Of a stretch of DNA of 64,000 nt, positions 57,533 to 64,000 are shown piece by piece. Below the pieces are notes generated by a model. It did no database searches, had not been told where the DNA came from, and saw only the letters and a list, made by a program, of their open reading frames with translations. Position 1 is the stretch's first letter, and every line of letters starts with the position of its first letter. The stretch comes from CAYYEF01 sp964470825 (GTDB taxonomy: Bacteria; Patescibacteriota; Minisyncoccia; Phycocordibacterales; JAACPR01): contig CAYYEF010000001.1 in assembly GCA_964470825.1 (NCBI GenBank), positions 1 through 64,000 of the forward strand. Reading direction: 5' to 3'. A program made the position numbers and the translations under genes.

Positions 57533-57562
57533 TTACCTGTGGAAGCAGGTAATTTTTATTTA
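57531..57562 (+). terminator. Intrinsic terminator after the 57101 gene
   Basis: AATTACCTG pairs with CAGGTAATT (9 bp, 6-base loop), followed by TTTATTTATT. Confidence 0.88.
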
Positions 57563-57614
57563 TTGCAAAAAAGGTAGTCTAGTATAAAATACCTTTAACT
57601 AATAAAACAAAAAT

Positions 57615-58880
57615 ATGAAATATACAAAAAAGACATTGAAAAATGGTTTACGAATTATGACCATACCGATGAAAGATTCTGAGACCGCTATTGCTATGGT
57701 TTTGGTAGAGGCAGGTTCTGATTATGAAACAAAAAATAATAATGGCTTATCTCATTTTTTGGAACATATGTGTTTTAAAGGGACTGAAGAGCGCACAGGG
57801 GATGATATTAAATATGAACTAGACAGTTTGGGTTCTGACTCGAATGCTTTTACAGGAAATGAATATACTGGATATTATGCTAAAGCTAGTTATACAAAAA
57901 TAGATAAAATTTTAGATTTGGTTTCCGATATTTATCTTAATCCAACTTTTCCAGAAAAAGATATAGATATTGAAAAGGGTGTGATTATTGAAGAAATAAA
58001 TATGTATGAAGATTTACCTCAAAGAAAAGTTTGGGATATTTGGATGAAACTTCTGTACGGAAATCAACCCGCTGGTCAAACAATAATTGGACCAAAAGAA
58101 AATATTCAAAAAATAAAACAAATTGATTTTAAAAAATATCATACTGAACACTATGTTCCTGCAAAAACAGTTATCGTAGTGGCTGGAAAAATAAATGAAG
58201 AAAAAATAATTAAGGCTATAGGAGATAAATTTGGTTCACTTACAAAAGGAAAAATTTCTAAAAAACAACCTACAGTTGAATCTCAGAAAAATCCACAAAT
58301 AAATATTTTTGAAAAAAAGACTGATCAAACTCACTTAATAATTGGTTTTAGAGCTTTTGATTTGTATGATAAGAGAAATAAAGTTCTTAATCTGGCATCT
58401 GTAATTTTAGGTAAAGGTTTTAGCTCACGTCTATTTACAAAAATGCGTGATGAACTTGGTATGTGCTACTACACTAGAGCAGACGTGGACAGTTTCACTG
58501 ATCATGGATACTTTTCAGTTTCTGCCGGTGTAAGCAATAATCGTTTTGAAGAAGCTATCGCAGTTATTATGGAAGAGTTTAAAAAAATCAGAGACCTTGA
58601 TATTTCTGAAAAAGAATTACAAAAAGCAAAAGACTTCGCTATTGGTAAATTGGCTACTGGGCTAGAAACCTCAGATTCTTGGGCGATGTATTACGGATTT
58701 CAAGAACTACTCCATGAAAAAATAGAAACCCCTGCAGAAATAGTAGAAAAAATTAACAAAATAACTGTAAAAGATATTAAAAAAGTTATAAAAGAAGTAT
58801 TTGATATTTCTAAATTAAATCTAGCTGTTGTTGGTCCTCAAAAAAATACCTCAACCTTAAAAAAGTTATTAAAAATATAA
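57615..58880 (+). CDS. M16 family zinc peptidase
   Basis: A 421-residue metallopeptidase of the pitrilysin/processing-peptidase group. The inverted zinc motif HFLEHMCFKGT (HxxEH) lies at about residues 47-51. The third zinc Glu is in EKGVIIEEINMYED about 75 residues later. The second half carries the typical inactive-domain pattern (KMRDELGMCYYTRA). No signal peptide is seen, so it is probably cytoplasmic or membrane-associated. The substrate is unknown. Confidence 0.93.
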   Translation: MKYTKKTLKNGLRIMTIPMKDSETAIAMVLVEAGSDYETKNNNGLSHFLEHMCFKGTEERTGDDIKYELDSLGSDSNAFTGNEYTGYYAKASYTKIDKILDLVSDIYLNPTFPEKDIDIEKGVIIEEINMYEDLPQRKVWDIWMKLLYGNQPAGQTIIGPKENIQKIKQIDFKKYHTEHYVPAKTVIVVAGKINEEKIIKAIGDKFGSLTKGKISKKQPTVESQKNPQINIFEKKTDQTHLIIGFRAFDLYDKRNKVLNLASVILGKGFSSRLFTKMRDELGMCYYTRADVDSFTDHGYFSVSAGVSNNRFEEAIAVIMEEFKKIRDLDISEKELQKAKDFAIGKLATGLETSDSWAMYYGFQELLHEKIETPAEIVEKINKITVKDIKKVIKEVFDISKLNLAVVGPQKNTSTLKKLLKI

Positions 58881-58951
58881 AATAAGCTAAGAAGTAGGGT
58901 ATAAATATTAAAATTGAGATAATTTTGCTTTGGTGCTATATTAAATAATAT

Positions 58952-60025
58952 ATGAGTAAGGAAAATCAACCAATCTTAATTAGCATTACTCCAGGAGCTA
59001 TTCTGAGAATAATAGCCATAATTCTAATATTTTATTTTCTATTTATAGTTAGGGATTTAGTTTTAGTTCTATTGACCTCAGTAGTTATTGCCTCTGCTGT
59101 AGAGCCATTTGCAGCTTGGTTCGTATCTAAAAAAATTCCTCGTGTTATTTCAGTTTTAATTATATATATAACAACTCTATTACTATGTGGAATAATTTTC
59201 TATATCTTCGTACCTACTTTGATAGGTGATATAAGAGGTTTAATTAATAATTTACCTGATTATGTAAACACCTTATCTGACAAAGCTGGTCTAATTAATA
59301 ATATTCCAGAAGTTAATAAGTTTCTTAATGATCTTTCTTTTGGAATTGAAAATGAAAGTTTGTTAAATCAGTTTGGTGGAGCAGTTTACGGTGCAACCTT
59401 CGGTTTCTTCAATATTGCCTCAAGTATTTTTGGAGGTATTCTAAGTTTTATTTTAATCATTGTCCTATCGTTTTACCTAGCTGTACAAGAAGACGGTGTG
59501 GCTAATTTTTTAAAAGTTGTTATTCCTATTCAATACGAAGACTATATTTTAGATCTATGGAAAAGAGCTAGAAGAAAAATAGGGCTATGGATGCAGGGTC
59601 AGTTATTGCTTGGATTTTTGGTTGGGGTACTTACTTTTTTAGGTCTAAGTATTTTAGGAATCGAAAACGCTTTGTTGCTTGCATTAGTTGCAGCAATATT
59701 TGAACTTATCCCTATTTTCGGACCTATTCTATCTGCGGTGCCAGCCGTAGCATTTGGTTTTGCTCAAGGCGGTCCTACTCTAGGCTTATTAGTTGTTGGC
59801 TTATATGTAATTATTCAACAATTTGAAAGTCAGCTAATCCATCCTCTGGTAGTAAAGAAGATTGTCGGTATTCCGGCTCTTATTGCTATTCTGGCCTTAA
59901 TGGTTGGTGCTCAAATAGCAGGATTCCTTGGAATTATTTTATCTGTTCCTGTCACTGCAGCTCTTATGGAATATTTTTCTGATTTAGAAAAGAAAAAAGT
60001 TCGCGAGATGAAAGTAGGTAATTAA
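58952..60025 (+). CDS. AI-2E family (PerM-like) membrane protein
   Basis: A 357-residue protein with about eight membrane helices. It has two at the start, a soluble stretch (about 95-150), then the family core with GQLLLGFLVGVLTFLGLSILG, EDGVANF, FELIPIFGPILSAVPAV and QQFESQLIHPLVVKKIVGIPAL. Family members have been linked to autoinducer-2 or sodium/proton export. A role in signalling here is not established. metG starts 12 bases later. Confidence 0.9.
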   Translation: MSKENQPILISITPGAILRIIAIILIFYFLFIVRDLVLVLLTSVVIASAVEPFAAWFVSKKIPRVISVLIIYITTLLLCGIIFYIFVPTLIGDIRGLINNLPDYVNTLSDKAGLINNIPEVNKFLNDLSFGIENESLLNQFGGAVYGATFGFFNIASSIFGGILSFILIIVLSFYLAVQEDGVANFLKVVIPIQYEDYILDLWKRARRKIGLWMQGQLLLGFLVGVLTFLGLSILGIENALLLALVAAIFELIPIFGPILSAVPAVAFGFAQGGPTLGLLVVGLYVIIQQFESQLIHPLVVKKIVGIPALIAILALMVGAQIAGFLGIILSVPVTAALMEYFSDLEKKKVREMKVGN

Positions 60026-60037
60026 ACTCAATAAAAC

Positions 60038-61489
60038 ATGAAGAAAAATTTTTATATCACTACAACTTTACCGTACGTTAATGCGCCTCTTCATTTGGGA
60101 CATGCAACTGAAATAATCAGAGCAGATGCTATTGCTCGTTATCAAAAATTACAAGGTAAAGAAGTTTTTTTTAATACCGGTACTGATGAGCATGGTCAGA
60201 AAATTTTTGAAGCTGCTCAAAAATCAGGTCAAACACCTAAAGAATATACTGATTTCTACGCAGATCTTTTTAAAGAAACTCTAAAGAAATTTGGAATAAG
60301 TTCAGATGCTAAGTATGTTCGTACCACAGATGATCATCATGTTGTCGGCGCTCAAGCTTTTTGGAAAAAATGTGCTGACAATGGTTTTATTTATAAAAAG
60401 AATTATAAGACAAAATATTGTGTTGGTTGCGAAGAAGAAAAAACAGATAGTGAATTAGTTGATGGAAAATGTCCAATTCATCCAAATAGAGAACTTGAAA
60501 TTATTGAAGAAGAGAATTACTTTTTTAAATTTAGTGAATTTGGTGATCGTCTTTTAAAATATTATGAAAAAAATCCGAATTTTATAATTCCACAGTATCG
60601 CATGAATGAAATGACTGAATTTATAAAAAGAGGTCTTCAAGATTTCAGTATTTCTAGATTAAAATCAAAAATGTCCTGGGGTATTCCTGTACCAGGGGAT
60701 GAAGAACATGTTATGTACGTTTGGTTTGATGCTTTAACAAACTATATTTCTACACTTGGTTGGCCAAATAATAATGATGTTTTTGAAAAATTTTGGTCTG
60801 GTTCTGATTGCACAACAATTCAATATTGCGGAAAAGATAATACTCGTTTCCAGGGTGTAATGTGGCAAGCAATGCTTATGGCTGCTGATATTAAGAATAC
60901 GGATAAAATAGTTGTTGACGGTTTTATTTTAGGTGAGGGTGGAATAAAGATGTCCAAGTCTTTGGGTAATACTATTGATCCTCTGGAAATAATTGAAGAA
61001 TATGGAACTGAAGCTTTGCGCTATTTTGTTTTAAGAGAGTTTCATTCTTTTGAAGATACACCAGTTTCTAAAAACTCATTAAAAGAAAGCTTTAATGCCA
61101 ATCTGGCAAATGGTTTAGGAAATGTTGTTTCCCGTGTTATGAAGATGGCAGAAGGTTTAATTGAGCCTATCTCAGAATCAGAAAAATTAGAAATTAGACT
61201 TATGGCAAGTGAATATGTTTTAGCTATAGATAATTTTGATTTACAAAAGGCTATGAATATAATTTGGTTTCATATTTCTGAAATAGATAAAACTATTACA
61301 GAAAAAGAACCTTTTAAGTTAGTAAAGACAGACAAAGAGGCTGCCTCAAAAATTATCAAAGACCAAGTTTTGAAAATAGACTTAATTGCAAAATTACTTG
61401 AACCTTTTATGCCAGAAACTTCTAAAAAAATTGCAATGGCTATTAAAGAAAATAAAAAACCAGAAAATCTTTTTTCAAGAAAAGACTAA
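60038..61489 (+). CDS. metG: Methionyl-tRNA synthetase, short form
   Basis: A class I synthetase of 483 residues. It begins FYITTTLPYVNAPLHLGHATE (HIGH-like HLGH) and has a zinc knuckle CVGCEEEKTDSELVDGKCPIHP. WFDALTNYISTLGWP and KMSKS in GGIKMSKSLGNT follow. The helical anticodon-binding domain ends near 480. The C-terminal EMAPII-like domain of long forms is missing, and a free domain of that type lies at 26413. Confidence 0.95.
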   Translation: MKKNFYITTTLPYVNAPLHLGHATEIIRADAIARYQKLQGKEVFFNTGTDEHGQKIFEAAQKSGQTPKEYTDFYADLFKETLKKFGISSDAKYVRTTDDHHVVGAQAFWKKCADNGFIYKKNYKTKYCVGCEEEKTDSELVDGKCPIHPNRELEIIEEENYFFKFSEFGDRLLKYYEKNPNFIIPQYRMNEMTEFIKRGLQDFSISRLKSKMSWGIPVPGDEEHVMYVWFDALTNYISTLGWPNNNDVFEKFWSGSDCTTIQYCGKDNTRFQGVMWQAMLMAADIKNTDKIVVDGFILGEGGIKMSKSLGNTIDPLEIIEEYGTEALRYFVLREFHSFEDTPVSKNSLKESFNANLANGLGNVVSRVMKMAEGLIEPISESEKLEIRLMASEYVLAIDNFDLQKAMNIIWFHISEIDKTITEKEPFKLVKTDKEAASKIIKDQVLKIDLIAKLLEPFMPETSKKIAMAIKENKKPENLFSRKD

Positions 61490-61522
61490 TTATTTAATTG
61501 ATTTTTTATTAAGATAAAATAT

Positions 61523-62368
61523 ATGAATAAATTTTTAGATATACATTCTCATTTAGATTATCCGGAATATCAGTCTGATTTCGAGTCTATTATTTATAAA
61601 ATGAGAGAATTAGATATTGGAACGATCACTATCGGCACTGATTTTGCTTCTGCAGAAAGAGCAGTTGATCTTGCTAATAAATACGAAAATATTTGGGCAT
61701 GTATTGGTATTCATCCAGCAGATAATCATAAAGAAAAATGGAATGAAGAGGGTTTTGAGAAGCTTGTTCAAAATAATAAAGTAGTAGCCATTGGGGAGTG
61801 CGGTCTCGATTTTTTTAGATTGCCAGTCAATCAAAATACTATTGAACCAGATGCTCAAGAAATTATTTTTGAAAAAGAAAGACAACAAGAATTATTTGAA
61901 AAACAAATTGAATTTGCAATTAAGTATGATAAACCATTAATGATTCATTGTCGTGATGCTTATAAAGAAGTTTATGATACGTTAGTCAGGTATAAGGTAG
62001 GGGATTTAAGTCAAAAATCTTTTAATGGTAATAAAGGATCTAATTTAAAAATCCACTTACATTTTTTTGCTGGCGATATAGAGGTTGCAAAAAAATTTTT
62101 AGAATTAGACGCTACTTTTTCTTTTACAGGAGTGATTACTTTTACTAATCAATATGATGAAGTAATAAAATTTTTACCTTTGGAAAAAATTATGTCTGAA
62201 ACAGATTCGCCCTTTGTAGCCCCGGTACCTTATAGGGGAAGGAGAAATGAACCAAGTTATGTTATAGAAGTAATTAAAAAATTGGCTGAATTGAAAAAGA
62301 TATCTTTTGAACAGATGAATGAATGTTTAATTAAAAATACTCTCAGAGTTTTTACTCTAAAACAGTAG
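61523..62368 (+). CDS. tatD: TatD-family metal-dependent hydrolase/DNase
   Basis: A 281-residue TIM-barrel enzyme with two metal sites. Ligands are in FLDIHSHLDYPEY, GECGLDFFR, MIHCRDAYKE, IHLHFFAG and SETDSPFVAP. TatD proteins are 3'-5' DNases or deoxyribonucleases linked to repair and to D-aminoacyl-tRNA editing in some bacteria. Two short inserts (about residues 99-110 and 155-172) are unusual. Confidence 0.93.
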   Translation: MNKFLDIHSHLDYPEYQSDFESIIYKMRELDIGTITIGTDFASAERAVDLANKYENIWACIGIHPADNHKEKWNEEGFEKLVQNNKVVAIGECGLDFFRLPVNQNTIEPDAQEIIFEKERQQELFEKQIEFAIKYDKPLMIHCRDAYKEVYDTLVRYKVGDLSQKSFNGNKGSNLKIHLHFFAGDIEVAKKFLELDATFSFTGVITFTNQYDEVIKFLPLEKIMSETDSPFVAPVPYRGRRNEPSYVIEVIKKLAELKKISFEQMNECLIKNTLRVFTLKQ

Positions 62369-62384
62369 ATCCATAGTAAAATTA

Positions 62385-62412
62385 TTGACATATTTTAAAT
62401 ATATGTTATTAT
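62385..62412 (+). promoter_or_regulatory. Promoter of the 62.4-kb structured RNA
   Basis: A perfect TTGACA (62385-62390) and TATTAT (62407-62412) are 16 bases apart. This is among the best promoters in the window. Confidence 0.75.
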
Positions 62413-62418
62413 CAATCT

Positions 62419-62796
62419 GGGATAGGTACTTCAAATATCAAAATGCAATTGTGACGAAAACCCGCTTAGACGGACATACTGGAATATGGTTGGAATCTTT
62501 AAGGATAAGGTGAAAAACCAAAAGTGCTAGGTCAACTTGGATCCCTAGTGCTTCTTTAAATGAAACTGATAGAGGTAGTGTATGAACTCCTTTTCATAGG
62601 AGTCTTGGGTATAAAAGCCCGTCGGATTAAATAGCCGAAATATACGAAAAATATTTCAAAGTCTGGTATTTTGATACTTTTTGAAAGTTCTAGTCAGCAA
62701 GGGAAGCTGGCAAAATGTATAGTAAAGCCCGGCCAAAGAAAAGAAAGAGTTGTAACAATCACTCAATCTTAAATTTCTTGGCCGGGTATTTTTTTA
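62419..62796 (+). ncRNA. Structured RNA of about 380 nt, family unknown
   Basis: The 465 bases between tatD and rpsF hold no protein gene. They have a strong promoter, several stem-loops and a very strong terminator. Seen stems are AAGTGCTAGG/CCTAGTGCTT (about 62521-62554), ACTCCT/AGGAGT, TCGG/CCGA, AAAGT-GTAT/ATAC-ACTTT (about 62659-62682) and CAGC/GCTG. The size fits RNase P RNA or tmRNA, but the conserved core of either was not found. It may be a divergent housekeeping RNA or a long regulatory leader of rpsF. Confidence 0.6.
62728..62796 (+). terminator. Strong intrinsic terminator of the structured RNA
   Basis: CCCGGCCAAAGAAA pairs with TTTCTTGGCCGGG (one bulge) across a 32-base loop, followed by TATTTTTTT. 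It ends 38 bases before rpsF. Confidence 0.88.
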
Positions 62797-62833
62797 ATTG
62801 CCATTTAAAGCCTTTTATGATAATCTAACACGC

Positions 62834-63337
62834 ATGTCTAAAGAAAAGACAATGAACGAATCAAGCAAGCTTTACGAGCTTGGCTTCCATATTGTAGGCA
62901 CAATTGATTCAAACAAGGTTGCCAGCGTCATTGATGAAATTAAAAGCTTAATTACAACTCATCATGGCGACATTGTTCGAGAGGGTGAAGTGCGTGAAAT
63001 TACCCTTGCTTACACTATGGTAAAACACGTTGCAGGCGTGAATAAAAAATATAATCAATCATTTTTTGATTGGATTAAATTTAATATGAACCCTGAGGAC
63101 GTGGTCAATCTGAAAACTGCTCTAGATTCAAATGAAAATATTATAAGATTTATTCTTGTTAAGACTGTTAATGATGATGAGCACAGTACATCAAAATTGG
63201 TAGAATTAGAAGAATCAGAAGAAGATGAAGTTTCAGTTAGTGAAACTGCACCAGAAAAAATAGAAGAATCAGAAGAAGTTTCTGTAAAAGCTAAAGACCA
63301 AGAAATCGATGAGGCTATCGATGAAATGGTTAAATAA
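62834..63337 (+). CDS. rpsF: 30S ribosomal protein S6
   Basis: S6 binds 16S rRNA together with S18. The protein begins MSKEKTMNESSKLYELGFHIVG and the S6 ferredoxin-like fold spans about 12-110 (VREITLAYTMVKHVAGV, NENIIRFILVKTV). The last 55 residues are an acidic Glu-rich tail, which is longer than usual. The ATG at 62834 is preferred, because the frame from 62798 starts within the preceding terminator. ssb and rpsR follow in the usual order. Confidence 0.92.
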   Translation: MSKEKTMNESSKLYELGFHIVGTIDSNKVASVIDEIKSLITTHHGDIVREGEVREITLAYTMVKHVAGVNKKYNQSFFDWIKFNMNPEDVVNLKTALDSNENIIRFILVKTVNDDEHSTSKLVELEESEEDEVSVSETAPEKIEESEEVSVKAKDQEIDEAIDEMVK

Positions 63338-63402
63338 GCTAAACTAAATTTTTTCTAAAAATCTAGTTTGACTTCAAAGGACACATCTGCCAACATAATA
63401 GT

Positions 63403-63849
63403 ATGTATTTAAACAAAGTATTATTAATCGGGAATTTAACCCGAGATCCAGAGTTAAAAGCTCTGCCGTCAGGAATCAAGGTTACTTCATTTAGTCTTGC
63501 TACAAATCGTGTCTGGAGAGACAAGGATGGTAAGACTCAAGAGGCTACTGAATATCACAATGTTGTGGTTTTTGGACGCCAAGCTGAAACTAGTGGACAG
63601 TATTTAAAAAAAGGACAATCCGCTCTAATTGAGGGTCGTTTACAGACTCGAAGTTGGGATCAAGATGGGACTAAAAAATACCGGACAGAAATCATTGCCG
63701 ATAAAGTTCAATTTGGACCAAAGGCTGGTGGTGGAAGTGCTCCATCAACTTTCAATAATAAAGATGAAGGAACAGATAAATTACCTGATGAGAATGTGGC
63801 AATCGATTATCCAGAAGATGAAATTAACCCAGACGACATTCCATTCTAA
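63403..63849 (+). CDS. ssb: Single-stranded DNA-binding protein
   Basis: A 148-residue protein with the OB fold (MYLNKVLLIGNLTRDPELKALPSGIKVTSFSLATNR, EYHNVVVFGRQAE, GQSALIEGRLQTRSWDQDG), a glycine-rich linker and the acidic tip DDIPF that recruits partner proteins such as RecO. It is placed between rpsF and rpsR as in many bacteria. Confidence 0.96.
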   Translation: MYLNKVLLIGNLTRDPELKALPSGIKVTSFSLATNRVWRDKDGKTQEATEYHNVVVFGRQAETSGQYLKKGQSALIEGRLQTRSWDQDGTKKYRTEIIADKVQFGPKAGGGSAPSTFNNKDEGTDKLPDENVAIDYPEDEINPDDIPF

Positions 63850-63884
63850 ACTAAATTCTAAATTATTAACTTTAAAATCAATTC

Positions 63885-64000
63885 ATGAAAGAGAAAGATT
63901 GTTTTTTCAAGAAAAATGATATTACTCACATCGATTACAAAGATGTCTCAGTATTGAAAAAATTCTTGAATCCAAACGGGCGAATCCTAGGTTCAAAGAG
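63885..64000 (+). CDS. rpsR: 30S ribosomal protein S18, N-terminal part
   Basis: The ATG at 63885 opens a frame that runs off the window edge. The first 38 residues (MKEKDCFFKKNDITHIDYKD, then VSVLKKFLNPNGRILGSK) match S18, in which IDYKD is followed by LxxFxxxxGKIxPRR. Position after rpsF-ssb confirms it. Confidence 0.9.
   Translation, partial: MKEKDCFFKKNDITHIDYKDVSVLKKFLNPNGRILGSK

Noticed and set aside
62419..62796. Calling the long RNA RNase P RNA, tmRNA, a T-box or a cobalamin riboswitch
   Set aside because: None of the conserved core strings of these families (P4/CR motifs, Ala-rich tag and tRNA-like end, GGUGG anti-terminator, B12 box) could be found by eye.

Overview
The window is AT-rich (roughly one third G+C), densely coded, standard-code bacterial DNA that looks like a scaffold from a Candidate Phyla Radiation genome, most likely Parcubacteria (Patescibacteria). 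This is inferred from the pattern, not from a search. The gene set is dominated by information processing, DNA repair and a few envelope functions with almost no biosynthesis. Several proteins are shortened (YebC, DNA polymerase III delta, RecO). rplK is not followed by rplA. Type IV pilus genes are present, and many genes have a TATAAT-like box only 6-8 nt before the start codon. No rRNA, CRISPR array, phage or transposon was seen. One 100-N scaffold gap lies at 10202-10301 inside a repeat.

Layout: 1-10 kb holds the end of dnaN, a bifunctional penicillin-binding protein, tyrS, ruvC, a shortened yebC, ruvB, a structured RNA resembling 6S RNA, and pilB. 9.8-20 kb holds a glycine/proline-rich lipoprotein broken by the gap, tsaE, polA, holA-like, tRNA-Lys, a DoxX-like protein, an SpoU methyltransferase, mutM, a cell-wall amidase, murE, ruvA and rpsT. 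20-31.5 kb holds tRNA-Arg(GCG), a VKOR-family protein, tRNA-Ser, a DsbB-like protein, gpmI, tag, ruvX, a free tRNA-binding domain, a pilMNO operon, tRNA-Arg(UCU), tRNA-Val, a pseudouridine synthase and rplS. 31.5-41 kb holds a large surface protein, a Ca2+/Na+ exchanger, a PduO-type cobalamin adenosyltransferase, tRNA-His, a nitroreductase, a DsbA-like protein, folD and a SIMPL-domain protein. 40.7-42 kb is secE-nusG-rplK. 42-47.5 kb is a thymidylate/folate cluster: folA, dCMP deaminase, a P-loop kinase, thyA, glyA, tmk and dut. 47.5-64 kb holds argS, ileS, recO, a membrane-anchored surface protein, glyS, an M16 peptidase, an AI-2E family protein, metG, tatD, a roughly 380-nt structured RNA, then rpsF-ssb-rpsR (rpsR cut by the window end).

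How the genes work together: RuvA, RuvB, RuvC, RuvX, RecO, PolA, MutM, Tag and SSB cover recombination and base-excision repair. The 42-47.5 kb cluster, with folD upstream, makes dTMP while recycling folate. DsbA-like, DsbB-like and VKOR-like proteins form an oxidative folding system for secreted proteins. PilB and PilMNO belong to one type IV pilus machine.

Most notable items: (1) isoleucyl-tRNA synthetase carries a complete histidine-phosphatase domain, with all expected catalytic residues, inserted in its catalytic region; (2) there are three unassigned or tentative structured RNAs (7681-7862, the thyA-glyA gap, and 62419-62796); (3) leaderless transcription looks widespread; (4) seven single-gene units of unknown function are each followed by a strong intrinsic terminator.
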